The notes under the pieces: generated by a model
What the model saw: only the letters and a program-made list of their open reading frames with translations
The model's database searches: none
What the model was told of the DNA's origin: nothing
Translations under genes and position numbers: made by a program
Origin: Butyrivibrio sp.
GTDB taxonomy: Bacteria > Bacillota > Clostridia > Lachnospirales > Lachnospiraceae
Length of the DNA stretch: 44,896 bases
NCBI RefSeq assembly: GCF_017635265.1
Contig: NZ_JAGBLU010000093.1
Location: 1-44,896, forward strand
Reading direction: 5' to 3'
Shown: positions 30,899 through 40,380 of the stretch, one piece after another
Layout: every line of letters starts with the position of its first letter
Numbering within the stretch: the stretch's first letter is position 1

Positions 30899-32281
30899 TC
30901 AACCTACTTCTTCATGATTGTTAAAGCTTACGCCTCTGTTTATGTCTCCCTTATGATTTATACCAAAGTCATAATCATTTCCCGGTAAAACAGCATTAAG
31001 TATAATTCCAAGAAGTGCTGCTATTGCAAGTGAAGTAAGTGTTACAGGAGTATTTCCGATTGTGAAAGTGATTCCATCTGAAAAACCAAGTCCTGACACA
31101 AGTATAACTGCCGCAACAATGAGGTTTCTTGATTTTGTAAAATCAACTTTATTCTCAACTACGTTTCTGACACCGATTGCTGAAATCATTCCGTATAGTA
31201 TAAAGCTGATGCCACCGATGATTGCTGTAGGCATTGTTCCAATGATATCTGAAATCTTCGGAATAAAGCTTACCACTATAGCATAAACAGCTGCAATCTC
31301 AACAACCTTAGGGTCATAAACCTTGGAAAGTTCAAGAACACCTGTGTTTTCACCATATGTTGTATTTGCCGGACCGCCAAAAAGTCCTGCTATTGCTGTT
31401 GCAAGTCCATCTCCAAAGAGTGTTCTGTGAAGTCCCGGATCCTCTATGAAATTTTTGTTTGTAGTTGCAGATATAGCTGAAATATCTCCAACATGCTCCA
31501 TCATTGTAGCAATTGCAATAGGTGCCATAACAAGTACTGCTGTAAGATCAAATTTGGCAATTTGGAAAGGTGGAAGACCAACCCAGCTTGCTTCTGCCAC
31601 AGGTGCAAAATCCAATATTGCACTTCCATCTGCATTTGTGAAGCCAACAGCATTCATTATAAGAGCGACAACGTAAGATATTACTACTCCCATAAGAATA
31701 GGAATAATCTTGAACATTCCCTTGCCCCATATATTAAAGAAGATAACAACGAAAAGTGCTACAAGAGCAAGGAACCAGTTTGCAGAAGCATTTGACACAG
31801 CGGAAGGTGCCAATGAAAGTCCAATACAGATAATGATAGGGCCTGTAACTACAGGTGGAAGGAAATGCATAACCTTCTTAACTCCAACAATTTTAATAAC
31901 TATTGCAAGGATAAGATATAAAAGTCCCGCAACAACAATACCACCGCATGCATAAGGAAGTTTTTCTCCATATGTCATATCAGCATATTTTCCACTGTTT
32001 AAATTAGCTACTGTGGCAAAACCACCTAGAAATGCGAATGATGATCCCAGAAAAGCGGGAACCTTGAACTTAGAAAAAAGATGAAACAGAAGTGTACCGA
32101 TACCGGCAAAGAAAAGTGTAACCTGAACCGAAAGTCCTTCCCCATTAAAATAACCATTAACTAAAATCGGAACTAAAATAGTGGCTCCAAACATTGCAAA
32201 CATATGCTGCAATCCCAAGAGCGCCATTTTGGGTTTTCCCAACGTCGTGGCATCATAGATAGCCTGTCTTTTTTCTCCCAT
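30899..32281 (-). CDS. uraA: Uracil permease (nucleobase:cation symporter-2 family)
   Basis: 460 residues with about fourteen membrane segments. LGLQHMFAMFGATILVPILV is the family's first-helix signature. The substrate-site regions show APIAIATMMEHVGDISAIS (E in the UraA-type position) and GGPANTTYGENTGVLELSKV. Proton-coupled uptake of uracil is most likely; xanthine transporters differ at these motifs. Single gene, with a possible TTTATT-17-TATACT promoter at 32323-32351 and its own terminator. Confidence 0.9.
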   Translation of the reverse strand: MGEKRQAIYDATTLGKPKMALLGLQHMFAMFGATILVPILVNGYFNGEGLSVQVTLFFAGIGTLLFHLFSKFKVPAFLGSSFAFLGGFATVANLNSGKYADMTYGEKLPYACGGIVVAGLLYLILAIVIKIVGVKKVMHFLPPVVTGPIIICIGLSLAPSAVSNASANWFLALVALFVVIFFNIWGKGMFKIIPILMGVVISYVVALIMNAVGFTNADGSAILDFAPVAEASWVGLPPFQIAKFDLTAVLVMAPIAIATMMEHVGDISAISATTNKNFIEDPGLHRTLFGDGLATAIAGLFGGPANTTYGENTGVLELSKVYDPKVVEIAAVYAIVVSFIPKISDIIGTMPTAIIGGISFILYGMISAIGVRNVVENKVDFTKSRNLIVAAVILVSGLGFSDGITFTIGNTPVTLTSLAIAALLGIILNAVLPGNDYDFGINHKGDINRGVSFNNHEEVG

Positions 32282-32368
32282 TTTTCTCCTCCTAAAAAAG
32301 GTATTTAATTTTTTCCTCGGCTAGTATATCATTTACTGCCTGACAAATAAACCGTTTTTTTCAAGATT

Positions 32369-33385
32369 TTAGTATTCCGATATTTCATTTATCAGTTCCA
32401 TTTGATTGCCGCAATATTTCTCATATACGGTCGACATTGCATTTCTGAAACGAGCCTTTTCAGATTCTGAAAGTTCTATAACCGTCACACCGTTTTTCTC
32501 AGCGTTTTCTCTCGAAGACTTTTCACTCTCCTGCCATAATTTTCTTTCATATAATGACGATTCTTTGGCACAGTCCAGTATAATCTGCTGATCCTTCTCA
32601 TCAAGCTTATCCCATATCACTTTGGAACATATCTGAAGTTCAGGAACTCTGGTATGCTCATCCACAGTATAAAATCTTGCTACATCATAATGCTTCATAG
32701 CATCATATGATGGCCAGTTATTCTCTGCGCAGTCCACAATTCCCTGCTCAATGGCTGAATACACGTCAGAATACACTATTTTCACAGGATTGGCCAAAAG
32801 TGCCGAAACCATGTCTGCCATCATATCCGATTCCTGAACTCTTATATTTAAGCCTTCCAAATCCTCCAGTTTCCTGATTGGCAAAGTGCTGTAAAAATTT
32901 CTGGCACCCGCATCATACCATGAAAGTCCAACTATTCCTATGTCTGATGTTTTCTTTAAAAAATCATCACCTATTTCCCCATCAAGGACACGCCACATAT
33001 GTTCAGAATCCTTATATAAATACGGAAGCTGTAATATATTCATTTCAGGCTCAAACTCAGCAAGTTGGGATAATGATACTCTGGCAAAAGAAACTCCGCC
33101 GAACTTTAGCTGTTCAATAACCTGCATTTCACTGCCAAGCTCTGCATCGCATTTTACTTCTATCTTGATTCTCCCACCTGATCTGACATAGACAAGATCA
33201 GCAAATTTACGGGCTCCCATGGTTGTAGGATAATCATCTGTCTGATTTTCAGCATAAAGCAAAACATATTCCGGCATATTCCCATATACGTCCTTATTGG
33301 CCCAGAAAAAGAGCCTTCCCCCTACTATTATCACTATTATGAGTGCTGATAAAAATATCAAGCCATATCCCAATCTTTTTTTCAT
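32369..33385 (-). CDS. Membrane-anchored TRAP-type (DctP-like) binding protein
   Basis: 338 residues. One uncleaved N-terminal helix (LGYGLIFLSALIIVIIVGG) without lipobox cysteine, then a complete DctP fold: TTMGARKFADLVYVRSGGRI, LEGLNIRVQESDMMADMVSA (with the carboxylate-binding Arg) and YSAIEQGIVDCAENN. It overlaps the response regulator by 4 bp and follows the kinase, not the transporter. Like DctB of Bacillus it may act as a co-sensor presenting ligand to the kinase; this is inference. Confidence 0.85.
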   Translation of the reverse strand: MKKRLGYGLIFLSALIIVIIVGGRLFFWANKDVYGNMPEYVLLYAENQTDDYPTTMGARKFADLVYVRSGGRIKIEVKCDAELGSEMQVIEQLKFGGVSFARVSLSQLAEFEPEMNILQLPYLYKDSEHMWRVLDGEIGDDFLKKTSDIGIVGLSWYDAGARNFYSTLPIRKLEDLEGLNIRVQESDMMADMVSALLANPVKIVYSDVYSAIEQGIVDCAENNWPSYDAMKHYDVARFYTVDEHTRVPELQICSKVIWDKLDEKDQQIILDCAKESSLYERKLWQESEKSSRENAEKNGVTVIELSESEKARFRNAMSTVYEKYCGNQMELINEISEY

Positions 33386-34167
33386 TGACCTAATACTCCG
33401 ATTCTGTATTCGCTTGGTGTCTTACCAACCATACGTTTAAAAAGTCTTGTAAAATAATTGGCATCTCTGTATCCGGCCTTTAATCCCACATCTTTTATAT
33501 TAATCATGGGATTGGCCAAAAGCTCTTTGGCCTTACTCATTCTGTATTCATTCAGATAAGTAATAAAGTTCTTACCAAAATTCTGTTTGAACAATTTGCA
33601 AAAATAAACATCTGAATAGCCAAGAAATCCTGCTATATCCTGAAGCGCAATATCTTCGGCATAATGCCTGCTTATATATGAAGATATTTCGTCAATAAGT
33701 GCCCCCGGGCGATCCGAAGTGCCGGTCAAAGCCTCGCCTTCCATGTCTCCTTCAGCATTGTTTTCTGAAAAAAACTCTTTTCCTTCCAAAGACCTGTCAC
33801 ATATTCTGAAGGCTTCTTCCAATACATTTATAAGTTCCTCATCAGATCCGGGCTTTAGAAGATAATCCAGTGCCCGTACTTCAATAGCTCTTTTTGCATA
33901 ACTGAACTCATCAAATGCTGTCAGGAATATAATATTGCTTTTCCTGTCTTTTTCTTTTATCATCCAAGCTGCATCAAGCCCATTCATCCCCGGCATTTCT
34001 ATGTCTAAAATAGCTATCTGACAGGCATTTTTTCTGTATTCTTCGACGGCCTCAATTCCATTTTCCGCCACAAATACTTCCACCCTGTCAGAAAAAAATT
34101 CTTTTATTTTTTTATTTATGACCCTGCGCTCAATAGGTTCATCATCCGCCACAAGTATTCTGTACAT
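33382..34167 (-). CDS. AraC-type response regulator (YesN family)
   Basis: 261 residues: an N-terminal receiver with phospho-acceptor Asp55 (AILDIEMPG), the acidic pair DDE at 8-10 and Lys in LLKPGSD. The C-terminal pair of AraC HTH motifs (DIAGFLGYSDVYFCKLFKQN and AGYRDANYFTRLFKRMVGKT) completes it. Partner of the kinase 9 bp upstream. It probably controls the neighbouring TRAP genes in response to their substrate. Confidence 0.94.
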   Translation of the reverse strand: MYRILVADDEPIERRVINKKIKEFFSDRVEVFVAENGIEAVEEYRKNACQIAILDIEMPGMNGLDAAWMIKEKDRKSNIIFLTAFDEFSYAKRAIEVRALDYLLKPGSDEELINVLEEAFRICDRSLEGKEFFSENNAEGDMEGEALTGTSDRPGALIDEISSYISRHYAEDIALQDIAGFLGYSDVYFCKLFKQNFGKNFITYLNEYRMSKAKELLANPMINIKDVGLKAGYRDANYFTRLFKRMVGKTPSEYRIGVLGQ

Positions 34168-34176
34168 TTCATCTCC

Positions 34177-35679
34177 CTAAATTTCTTTTCCTCTCAATGG
34201 AATATCAATTTTCACTACAGTTCCCACGTCCGGCCGGCTTTCGATATCAAGCTTTCCGTCCTCGTACATAGCCCTGATTCTCCTGTTTATGTTACCAATT
34301 CCGATTCCGACAACATCACTCGGGCTTTGATTTCTCTCATCATCAAACAGCCTCTTTTTGATTTTCCACAACATGATTTCATCGATTCCAACACCGGAAT
34401 CTCCGACCTCAATCAAAAGTCTCTTCTCTTTTTGTCTTACCCTTACATATATCTTTCCGCCCTCTACTTTTGGTGAAATACCGTGAATGATAGCATTTTC
34501 CAAAAGCGGCTGCAACGTAAACGTCGGCACCACAACAGCATTTTCATCAACATCTGAATCGACTTCAAAATCGACTCTGCTCCCAAATCGCATCTTCTGA
34601 AGGTACATGTAATCTTTGGATATCTTTAATTCCTGGGCCAGTACAGTTTCTTTTGCCTGAGTCTTAAGATTGTATCTGAAAAGCGAGCTTAAGGCCTCAA
34701 TCATCTGTTCTGTAGTGTGAGCATCTTCAAGATTGGCTGTTCCTGCAATCACGTTTAATGTATTGAAAAGAAAATGTGGATTAATCTGGTTTTTTAGTAG
34801 TTCAAGGTTCATAGTTTCAAGCTGTTTTTCTATCTCAAGATTCTCCATTTCCTGAGCATGAAGCCGGTCAAGTGCTTCTCTTTTTTCCTCAAGAGCCTTG
34901 ATATATTCGCCTGTGGCAAATTTCATTTTATTAAAAGCAGTAACAAGCTCTCCTATCTCGTCCTTATTATCAACATGTATATCATCAATAAAAAAGTCAT
35001 TGGCAGCTATTTTCCTCGATGCACCTGCAAGCTTTAATACAGGGACAGTAATTGACCTGTCCATCATAACTGATATTTCTATTATTACAATAAAGACAAT
35101 TACGCCGAGTGCTGCCACCAAAAAAGGAATACTGACAATTACAGGCACAAGCTCCTGATATTTGGCATTTCCTTCTTTCAGAGTTATGTCTACAAAGCGC
35201 TGCGCATACTGGGCAAGATATTTTTGCATTCCGTAAACTTCGTACAGTTCACTTATATGCATATTATCGGTTTGAAAGTCATTAATTACCTTATCCCGTT
35301 TATTGCAGTATTCACTGTAAGCTGTCTTTAATGCAAATAAAAGAGCATATCTCTCTTCCCCAAGCCTTTTGTAATCAAGAGTAACTTTGTGTATTACTCT
35401 CCAGGTTCCACCCGCACTTGCTTCCCACTCTATGGTGTTGGCAGGATCTGAGCCGTGCACATATTGATCAAATACTTCAATCTCTCTGTTTAACGAATTG
35501 ATGATTTCCCCGCTTTTGGCATTGTCTTCCATAATATCGTTGAAATCCATCAGAAAGAGCTTAATTATCCACACACAAAATAAAAGCGCTGCCAGGATTG
35601 CCACAAATACACTTCCAGTAAACACTTTTATCTTATTTTTTATAGTCAGATTTTTCCAGATATTTCTTATCTTTTTCAT
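34177..35679 (-). CDS. Sensor histidine kinase, YesM family
   Basis: About 500 residues. The first helix (VFTGSVFVAILAALLFCVWI), a ~150-residue extracellular domain and a second helix (FLVAALGVIVFIVIIEISVM) precede HAMP (AASRKIAANDFFIDDIHVDN). The His_kinase domain has QINPHFLFNTLNVIAG (phospho-acceptor His), followed by an HATPase with N-box LLENAIIHGI and G-boxes GDSGVGID and GIGIGNI. ATG 35679 is preferred to a start five codons upstream. Forms a two-component pair with the YesN-like regulator and is co-transcribed with a TRAP-type binding protein. Confidence 0.93.
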   Translation of the reverse strand: MKKIRNIWKNLTIKNKIKVFTGSVFVAILAALLFCVWIIKLFLMDFNDIMEDNAKSGEIINSLNREIEVFDQYVHGSDPANTIEWEASAGGTWRVIHKVTLDYKRLGEERYALLFALKTAYSEYCNKRDKVINDFQTDNMHISELYEVYGMQKYLAQYAQRFVDITLKEGNAKYQELVPVIVSIPFLVAALGVIVFIVIIEISVMMDRSITVPVLKLAGASRKIAANDFFIDDIHVDNKDEIGELVTAFNKMKFATGEYIKALEEKREALDRLHAQEMENLEIEKQLETMNLELLKNQINPHFLFNTLNVIAGTANLEDAHTTEQMIEALSSLFRYNLKTQAKETVLAQELKISKDYMYLQKMRFGSRVDFEVDSDVDENAVVVPTFTLQPLLENAIIHGISPKVEGGKIYVRVRQKEKRLLIEVGDSGVGIDEIMLWKIKKRLFDDERNQSPSDVVGIGIGNINRRIRAMYEDGKLDIESRPDVGTVVKIDIPLRGKEI

Positions 35680-35758
35680 ACATCCACAACACAATAAGGA
35701 GACAACGTTATATTTACCAAAAAATTATAGCGCTGCCTCCTTAAAAAAACTATTATAT

Positions 35759-36229
35759 CTATGCTGTTATTTTAGAACAGAGAAAATCATAAAAAGCATC
35801 TTTCTCTTTTCCCAGTACCCTGTCAGTCAGCATATACCCATGTCTGTCATCTGACATTATAATAATCATGTTCTTTCTTTTTATGGCATTTGATATATTT
35901 TTCCACTTAATGTTCTGAGTCTGTCCACCTGTTTCCACATGAAGCCCTTTGTCATTAAAGGTTAACTCAATGTCTTTTGTAAGAGCCTCAAGCTGTTTTA
36001 CGCTCATCCCATAGGTTGCAAGAGGCTGTATCACCGGGAAAAGAATACATCCCAAAACCAAAAAGCTCTTAATGATGCCGGAACTTGCACCCCAAAACCT
36101 GATTGTCAAAAGAAAAAGTGCCACAGTAAACACTATATTCACAATTCCAACCACAGACTTGTAAGTTCTAAGCATAGCCATTTTCCATAGATCTGATGCT
36201 TTAATATCACAAATATACTTATATTCCAT
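35759..36229 (-). CDS. YcxB-like membrane protein
   Basis: 156 residues. Two closely spaced hydrophobic segments (VGIVNIVFTVALFLLTIRFW and IIKSFLVLGCILFPVIQPLA), then a soluble C-terminal domain (ELTFNDKGLHVETGG and KRKNMIIIMSDDRHGYML) typical of the YcxB-like family. Function unknown. It lies between dctM and the sensor kinase, 21 bp after dctM, and is probably co-transcribed with the transporter. Confidence 0.75.
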   Translation of the reverse strand: MEYKYICDIKASDLWKMAMLRTYKSVVGIVNIVFTVALFLLTIRFWGASSGIIKSFLVLGCILFPVIQPLATYGMSVKQLEALTKDIELTFNDKGLHVETGGQTQNIKWKNISNAIKRKNMIIIMSDDRHGYMLTDRVLGKEKDAFYDFLCSKITA

Positions 36230-36250
36230 AAAAAGCCTTTCAAATAATCA

Positions 36251-37546
36251 TTATTTCATCAACAGATTAGGTAAAAACATACTTATTTCAGGGATAAAGG
36301 TCAACAACAATAACACTACTATCATACAAAGATAAAATGGCAATGTTGCTTTTACTACTTTTTCCATTTTAACCTTACCCACAGCAGAACCTATGAAAAG
36401 AACCGCTCCTACAGGAGGAGTCAAAAGTCCTATACCGCAGTTTAAAATTATCATTATACCAAACTGTATCGGATTGATTCCGATTGAAGTTGCAATAGGT
36501 AAAAGAATAGGTGTTGCAATAAGGATAATTGGTGCCATATCCATAATGCATCCAAGTACCAGCAAAATAACATTTAAAAGCAGTGCAATAAGTATTGGAT
36601 TTCGTGTAAGTCCTATAATAGCATTTGCAGCAAGATCAGGAACATGCAGCGTTGTCAGGCAGTAACCGAAAATACTTGATGTAGATATAAGTATGAGAAC
36701 AATTGACAATGTATCAACGCACTGTTCAAGTGTCTTCCATACCCCTTTAAAATCAAGTCCCTTATAGATAAAAACACTTACAACAAGACTATAAATTACT
36801 GCAACAGCCGCTGATTCGGTAGCTGTAAAAATTCCACCGACAACACCTACTACAACGATAACTACTGCGGCCAGCGCCCAGAATGAAACTCCGAGCTGCT
36901 CAATGAATCTCTTTATGCTAAATGCATCTCCCTTAGGATAATGACGTCTCTTTGAAATAATATAAGATCCGATCATAAGAGATGCTGCGAGAAGTGCCCC
37001 CGGAAAATATCCTGCAAGAAACAGACTTCCGACAGATACGCCCCCTGCACTCATAGCATAAATAACCATATTATGACTGGGAGGAACCAGTAAACCTTCG
37101 CAAGATGAAGTTATTGTAACCGCAGTTGAAAAGTCATCGTCATATCCCTGTTCAACCATCATAGGGATCAAAATACTTCCAAGAGAGGCAGTATCTGCAG
37201 CTGCAGAACCTGATATTCCTCCAAAGAAATAGGAAGCTACTATATTGACCATTGCCATGCCGCCGGTCATCCAACCGACGCAGGCATCCGCCAAAGCAAT
37301 AAGCTTTTCTGATATTCCGCCTGTTCCCATAATGCATCCCATTGTTATAAAGAATGGTACCGCCATAAGTGAAAAAGAACTAATTCCCTTTACCATCTGC
37401 TGACAAACTGTTGTAAGGGGAAGTCCCTGATACAACAGGCAAAGGATTGAAGATAAGGCTACTGCATACGCTATCTGAAATCTCAAAAAGATCATTATCA
37501 AAAAGCTTATGAGTAATATTGCAATTGCTGTAGAATTAGCAGTCAT
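36251..37546 (-). CDS. dctM: TRAP transporter large permease DctM
   Basis: 431 residues, about twelve helices. The large TRAP membrane subunit couples Na+ flux to uptake of organic or sugar acids. Recognisable blocks: FFGGISGSAAADTASLGSIL, LLVPPSHNMVIYAMSAGGVS and GLLTPPVGAVLFIGSAVGKV. Its start overlaps the dctQ stop by one base. The substrate is not encoded in visible motifs. Confidence 0.95.
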   Translation of the reverse strand: MTANSTAIAILLISFLIMIFLRFQIAYAVALSSILCLLYQGLPLTTVCQQMVKGISSFSLMAVPFFITMGCIMGTGGISEKLIALADACVGWMTGGMAMVNIVASYFFGGISGSAAADTASLGSILIPMMVEQGYDDDFSTAVTITSSCEGLLVPPSHNMVIYAMSAGGVSVGSLFLAGYFPGALLAASLMIGSYIISKRRHYPKGDAFSIKRFIEQLGVSFWALAAVVIVVVGVVGGIFTATESAAVAVIYSLVVSVFIYKGLDFKGVWKTLEQCVDTLSIVLILISTSSIFGYCLTTLHVPDLAANAIIGLTRNPILIALLLNVILLVLGCIMDMAPIILIATPILLPIATSIGINPIQFGIMIILNCGIGLLTPPVGAVLFIGSAVGKVKMEKVVKATLPFYLCMIVVLLLLTFIPEISMFLPNLLMK

Positions 37547-38070
37547 TACTTATTTCCCTCCTTTACAAAAAAGCTCTTAATATGATTGTAGATTGCCTCA
37601 ACCTCGAAAATGATCATCGCAAGTCCGGCCACAGGTATCGGAAAATACATCCAAAACCTGGAGAGCTTAGGAAGAGAAACATACACTCCTTTGCTTCCGA
37701 TTGTAGAAGCATACTGCCATCCAACAATAAGCATTACAAATGCCAAAAACATGATGCAGACATCTGATAACAGATCCAGTATCTTGATCAGATTATTTGG
37801 CAAGTATCTGTCAAGAGCAGTCATTCTGATATGCGCACCTCTTCTTATTGCCAGCGCCGCAGACAAAACTGCCATGTAAGCCATAAGCGTAAGTACGATT
37901 TCCTCAGTCCAGGAAGGATCGGGAATAAAAGGAATATATCTTCCCAAAACGCTCATGCTCGTAATAATAATATCTGCAATCAACAGCAGTTTACAGATAA
38001 AAAGCATAACCTTATATGTCACATCATATACAGGCTTGATTTTATCAACAGTTTTAAAAAATGATTCCAT
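37546..38070 (-). CDS. dctQ: TRAP transporter small permease DctQ
   Basis: 174 residues with four membrane helices. SWTEEIVLTLMAYMAVLSAA and RRGAHIRMTALDRYLP are the family signatures. The small membrane subunit pairs with DctM. 13 bp after dctP and overlapping dctM. Confidence 0.94.
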   Translation of the reverse strand: MESFFKTVDKIKPVYDVTYKVMLFICKLLLIADIIITSMSVLGRYIPFIPDPSWTEEIVLTLMAYMAVLSAALAIRRGAHIRMTALDRYLPNNLIKILDLLSDVCIMFLAFVMLIVGWQYASTIGSKGVYVSLPKLSRFWMYFPIPVAGLAMIIFEVEAIYNHIKSFFVKEGNK

Positions 38071-38083
38071 ATTTCCCCTTTTA

Positions 38084-39163
38084 TCACTTCATATCAACAA
38101 TTTTCTGATAATAGTCTTCAAGACCTTTGATGTTCTCCTCGATTACAGGCTTAACTGCTTCCTGCCACGGAGTGATATCTTCAACTTCAATGATATTTAC
38201 CCCTTCAGCTTTGAGTTCTTCCAATACAGCATTCTCTTTTTCTTCTGAAATTGAACGATTATATTCTGAAGCTGCCTTGCCGGCTTCAACAAGAATCTGC
38301 TGCTGATCTGCAGAAAGCTTATTCCATGCATCGTCAGTAATAATTACCTGAATAGCTCCAAGTGTATGTCCGTCAAGAATCATATAAGGTGCAACTTCCG
38401 GAAACGCATTAGACTTATAATTGGCTATAGGCTGCTCAGCACCGTCAACTACACCTGTCTGGAGAGCTGAATAAAGTTCACCAAAGCTGACAACTGTAGG
38501 AGAAGCACCAAGTCCTTCAACAAGACCATTCATAATAGGGTCATTTGAAACGCGAAGCTTCATTCCCTTGAATGAACTAATATCTGTAACTTCATTTACT
38601 GTGAAGAAATGACGGAAACCTTCTTCTCCATAGAAAAGACCTCTTACACCACTTCCATTTTCTGAAGGTTCCTGAAGGAATTCCTGTGCAAGATCTGATG
38701 TTGCGAAATTCCAGAAGTGATCACGACTTGTAAAGATATAAGGAAGAGAAAGAAGCATAGACTTCTGTCCGCCATAGCTTGTAAGCGCAAAAGCAGAAAT
38801 TCTTGACATATCAATTGTTCCGCCTCCGCCAAGCATCGTGTCTAATACATCATTTTCAGATCCAAGTACTCCACTTGCCTGAAGGTCAATGATGATTGAA
38901 CCATTTGATCTTGCCTCAACCTCTTCTTTAAACTTCTGGTCTGTCATACCTACAATGGTATCAAGAGGGTTAACCTCAGCCATAACAAGTGTGATAGCAT
39001 CCGCTGCAGGTGTAACTGTCTCTGTGCTTTCAGTCTGCGTTGTCTCTTCTTTCTGTTCCGCTGCGGGTGTTTCTGCCGGCGCTTCAGGAGCAGATACTCC
39101 ACATGCCACAACAGATAGTCCCATTGCTAACGCCATAAGAACTGATACAACTCTTTTTTTCAT
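38084..39163 (-). CDS. dctP: TRAP transporter solute-binding lipoprotein DctP
   Basis: 359 residues. Lipoprotein signal (LMALAMGLSVVACG), Ala/Glu/Thr-rich linker, then the DctP domain. FKGMKLRVSNDPIMNGLVEG contains the Arg that salt-bridges substrate carboxylates. GELYSALQTGVVDGAEQPIA is the family hallmark. First gene of the dctPQM operon; GGGAGGTTAC precedes the ATG. Likely ligand an organic or uronic-type acid; no finer call is possible. Confidence 0.94.
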   Translation of the reverse strand: MKKRVVSVLMALAMGLSVVACGVSAPEAPAETPAAEQKEETTQTESTETVTPAADAITLVMAEVNPLDTIVGMTDQKFKEEVEARSNGSIIIDLQASGVLGSENDVLDTMLGGGGTIDMSRISAFALTSYGGQKSMLLSLPYIFTSRDHFWNFATSDLAQEFLQEPSENGSGVRGLFYGEEGFRHFFTVNEVTDISSFKGMKLRVSNDPIMNGLVEGLGASPTVVSFGELYSALQTGVVDGAEQPIANYKSNAFPEVAPYMILDGHTLGAIQVIITDDAWNKLSADQQQILVEAGKAASEYNRSISEEKENAVLEELKAEGVNIIEVEDITPWQEAVKPVIEENIKGLEDYYQKIVDMK

Positions 39164-39200
39164 TTCTGTAACCTCCCGTTATAAAATTAAATTAGTGCAA

Positions 39201-39278
39201 TAAAAAAATGACATTGTCTTTCGACAATGCCATTATATGTTACCGCGAAGGGCGGTAAAATCGGACATTATTATCATA
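39201..39278 (-). promoter_or_regulatory. infA-dctP intergenic: possible promoter, hairpin and terminator in the dctP leader
   Basis: ATGACATTGTC (39208-39218) and GACAATGCCAT (39223-39233) form an 11-nt-arm stem followed on the minus strand by seven T, a good terminator. A second stem, TTACCGC…GCGGTAA, lies at about 39240-39258. A TATGAT -10 candidate (39273-39278) lies upstream of both. If dctP starts there, the terminator is inside its leader (attenuation). If not, it simply ends the infA transcript. Confidence 0.5.
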
Positions 39279-39379
39279 GCCTAGCATATTTTTAACAATA
39301 GTGGCAGTTGCTTTATATTAGCCGGAATATATGACTTCAATCTAATCCGGAAATATAAAAACACCTACACTATTATGGA

Positions 39380-39598
39380 TTATTTATCTCTCCAGATAAT
39401 TCTTCCTTTTGTAAGGTCATATGGTGAAAGTTCAAGTGTAACCTTGTCACCGGGTAAGATTCTGATGAAGTTCTGACGAAGCTTACCACTGATATGGGCA
39501 AGAACTACATGTCCATTCTCAAGTTCAACCTGAAACATAGTGTTTGGTAGCTTCTCAATAACCTTTCCTTCGATTTCAATTACATCAGCCTTAGACAT
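39380..39598 (-). CDS. infA: Translation initiation factor IF-1
   Basis: 72 residues, exactly family length. S1-like OB fold: [20 protein letters not shown], then [20 protein letters not shown] and [14 protein letters not shown]. The start at 39598 is preceded by AGGAGGAAAGAA; nine open codons upstream are discarded. 23 bp after map. rpmJ, which normally follows, is 8.7 kb away. Confidence 0.97.
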   Translation of the reverse strand: MSKADVIEIEGKVIEKLPNTMFQVELENGHVVLAHISGKLRQNFIRILPGDKVTLELSPYDLTKGRIIWRDK

Positions 39599-39621
39599 TT
39601 CTTTCCTCCTATCCTTTACTA

Positions 39622-40380
39622 TCAAATAATAGTTAATATCTCTGGTTCGCCATCTGTTATAGCGATCGTGTTTTCATAATGTGCTGCCAGAGAGCCATCA
39701 ACAGTTACAACTGTCCACTCATCATCAAGCCATCCAACATACCTCTCCCCCATAGTTATCATAGGTTCAACACATATTGTCATGCCCTTTTTGAGTTTAA
39801 CACCCGGAAGCAATTTTTTATAGTTAGGTACCATTGGTTCTTCATGAAGACTTTTTCCGATACCATGACCTGTCAACTCTCTTACTATACCATATCCGAA
39901 GGGTGTAATGTAGTCATCAATCGCTCTGGATATTTCATGTAATCTGTTTCCGGCCCTTGCTTTCTTTATGCCTTCAAAAAAACTTTGTCTGGTAACGTCA
40001 ATGAGCTTTTGTGCTTCATCGCTTATTTTACCGACGCCCCAGGTTCTGGCCGCATCGGAATGATACCCTTTATATATGAGTCCTGTATCGAAGGTTACAA
40101 TGTCACCCTCATTAAGGATTCTATCAGCACTTGGAATTCCGTGAACAACTTCGTCATTCACAGAAATGCAAACAGAAGCGGGAAATCCCTCATAGTTCTT
40201 GCAATTAGGTATTCCACCAAGAGAACGGATAGTATCTTCTCCAATTCTATCAAGTTCTAAAGTTGAAATTCCGGGCTTAAGCGCATCGTGAAGTGCCTCA
40301 TGCACCTTGGCAAGTCGTTGCCCGGACTGTCTCATAAGATCGATTTCTTCATCAGTCTTAATTGTAATAACTTTACGCAT
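39622..40380 (-). CDS. map: Methionine aminopeptidase, type I
   Basis: 252 residues. Removes N-terminal Met from nascent proteins. Metal ligands are recognisable in [20 protein letters not shown] (two Asp), [15 protein letters not shown] (His), and CVEPMITMG and HYENTIAI (two Glu). [10 protein letters not shown] holds the substrate His. Overlaps adk by 8 bp. Confidence 0.97.
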   Translation of the reverse strand: MRKVITIKTDEEIDLMRQSGQRLAKVHEALHDALKPGISTLELDRIGEDTIRSLGGIPNCKNYEGFPASVCISVNDEVVHGIPSADRILNEGDIVTFDTGLIYKGYHSDAARTWGVGKISDEAQKLIDVTRQSFFEGIKKARAGNRLHEISRAIDDYITPFGYGIVRELTGHGIGKSLHEEPMVPNYKKLLPGVKLKKGMTICVEPMITMGERYVGWLDDEWTVVTVDGSLAAHYENTIAITDGEPEILTII

